Positions 63,757-64,000 of a DNA stretch of 64,000 nucleotides are shown here, piece after piece. The notes beneath the pieces were generated by a model. The model ran no database searches. It was given only the letters and a program-made list of their open reading frames with translations, and was not told where the DNA came from. Positions within the stretch are counted from its first letter, which is position 1; each line of letters opens with the position of its first letter. The position numbers were made by a program, and so were the translations under genes. Origin of the DNA: CAZQGO01 sp964593065. Its GTDB lineage: Bacteria; Oederibacteriota; JAAXVQ01. The stretch lies in the NCBI GenBank assembly GCA_964593065.1, contig CAZQGO010000005.1, forward strand, positions 1 through 64,000, in the 5' to 3' direction.

Positions 63757-64000
63757 ATGAAAAAAGCTGTTCTTGCTCTGTTCGTGCTGGTTGTGGGTCT
63801 GTCACTCACCGCGTGGGCTCTGGACGAGCCCGTCAACGAACCCACGGCCGCGGCCGAAGCCTCCGAGCCGGCGGCCGCCGTGGCAACGCCCGTGGCGACG
63901 CCCATGGCCGAGCAAACACCCGTCGTGAAACCGGCACCTGTCGAGCCATCTTCCCCGCAGACCCCCGCCTCGGCGGAACCCTCCGAATACCTCCTGTTCG
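63757..64000 (+). CDS. Exported Pro/Ala-rich protein, truncated by window edge
   Basis: 81 codons are visible from an ATG with AAGGGGGG upstream. A clean signal peptide (basic MKK, hydrophobic 4-19, cleavage after WA) is followed by a low-complexity Ala/Pro/Glu/Thr segment (about 23-75). This could be a linker before a C-terminal domain outside the window. It is the only clear plus-strand gene here and is divergent from the jelly-roll gene. Function unknown. Confidence 0.75.
   Translation, partial: MKKAVLALFVLVVGLSLTAWALDEPVNEPTAAAEASEPAAAVATPVATPMAEQTPVVKPAPVEPSSPQTPASAEPSEYLLF

Overview
The window looks like a chromosomal stretch from an uncultured, GC-rich (roughly 60-65% by eye), diderm bacterium. 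Almost everything is on the minus strand; only one truncated gene at the right edge (63757 onward) is clearly on the plus strand. The gene stock is housekeeping, with no insertion sequence, phage, integrase or CRISPR array seen. Outer-membrane-type proteins (PorV/UPF0164-like barrels, OmpA-type C-terminal domains), repeated FlgD-like Ig modules and a long Thr/Pro/Ser-rich stalk on a predicted surface protein resemble what is reported from candidate phyla related to FCB/Elusimicrobia-type lineages. That placement is only an inference.

Layout, left to right (transcription runs right to left). 1-3163: a truncated unknown protein, a stand-alone receiver protein and an NtrC-type sigma54 activator. 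3211-5727: rpsO-pnp with its own promoter and terminator. 5849-22052: a long housekeeping run, gapA-pgk-tpiA-secG-yceD-rpmF-plsX-fabH-fabD-fabG-acpP-fabF-rnc-acyl-CoA dehydrogenase-etfB-etfA-secreted glycosidase-like protein. It joins lower glycolysis, type II fatty-acid synthesis and an ETF-linked acyl-CoA dehydrogenase; an intrinsic-terminator-like hairpin follows acpP. 22239-26896: corA, a DksA-like factor and a polyamine set (speD, speE and an Orn/Lys/Arg-type decarboxylase). 26974-29564: tRNA-Gly(CCC), a GerM-domain protein, an N-acetylmuramoyl-L-alanine amidase and accA.

29580-39652 is the most unusual part, a cell-envelope locus. Two paralogous proteins each combine a PorV-like beta-barrel, three FlgD-like Ig modules and an OmpA peptidoglycan-binding domain. 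They flank a seven-bladed propeller surface protein with a Thr/Pro stalk and a FlgD/T9SS-like C-terminal module, a lipoprotein with its own strong promoter in an AT-rich island, and an M23 lipoprotein. Upstream lies a 29-codon, very basic bS22/COX24-like ribosomal-protein gene that the supplied ORF listing missed.

39664-47477: a hotdog thioesterase, a large membrane protein fused to a spermidine-synthase-like domain and TPRs, then mtnA, a purine nucleoside phosphorylase with an Asp at the base-specifying position, DUF167, yggT, proC and yggS. The mtnA/phosphorylase pair could recycle the methylthioadenosine made by SpeD/SpeE. 47639-60440: valS-nadC-birA-coaX followed by a redox/sensory set (thioredoxin-like protein, FIST sensor protein, PAS-GAF histidine kinase, ccdA, second histidine kinase), pgeF and a cupin, many joined by 4-base overlaps. 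60579-64000: a TPR protein and a secreted jelly-roll plus FlgD-like protein, divergently transcribed from a Pro/Ala-rich exported protein cut by the window edge.

Functions come from motif and domain recognition by eye; no database search was run. Start codons were moved from the longest reading frame wherever a Shine-Dalgarno site and family length favoured an internal start.
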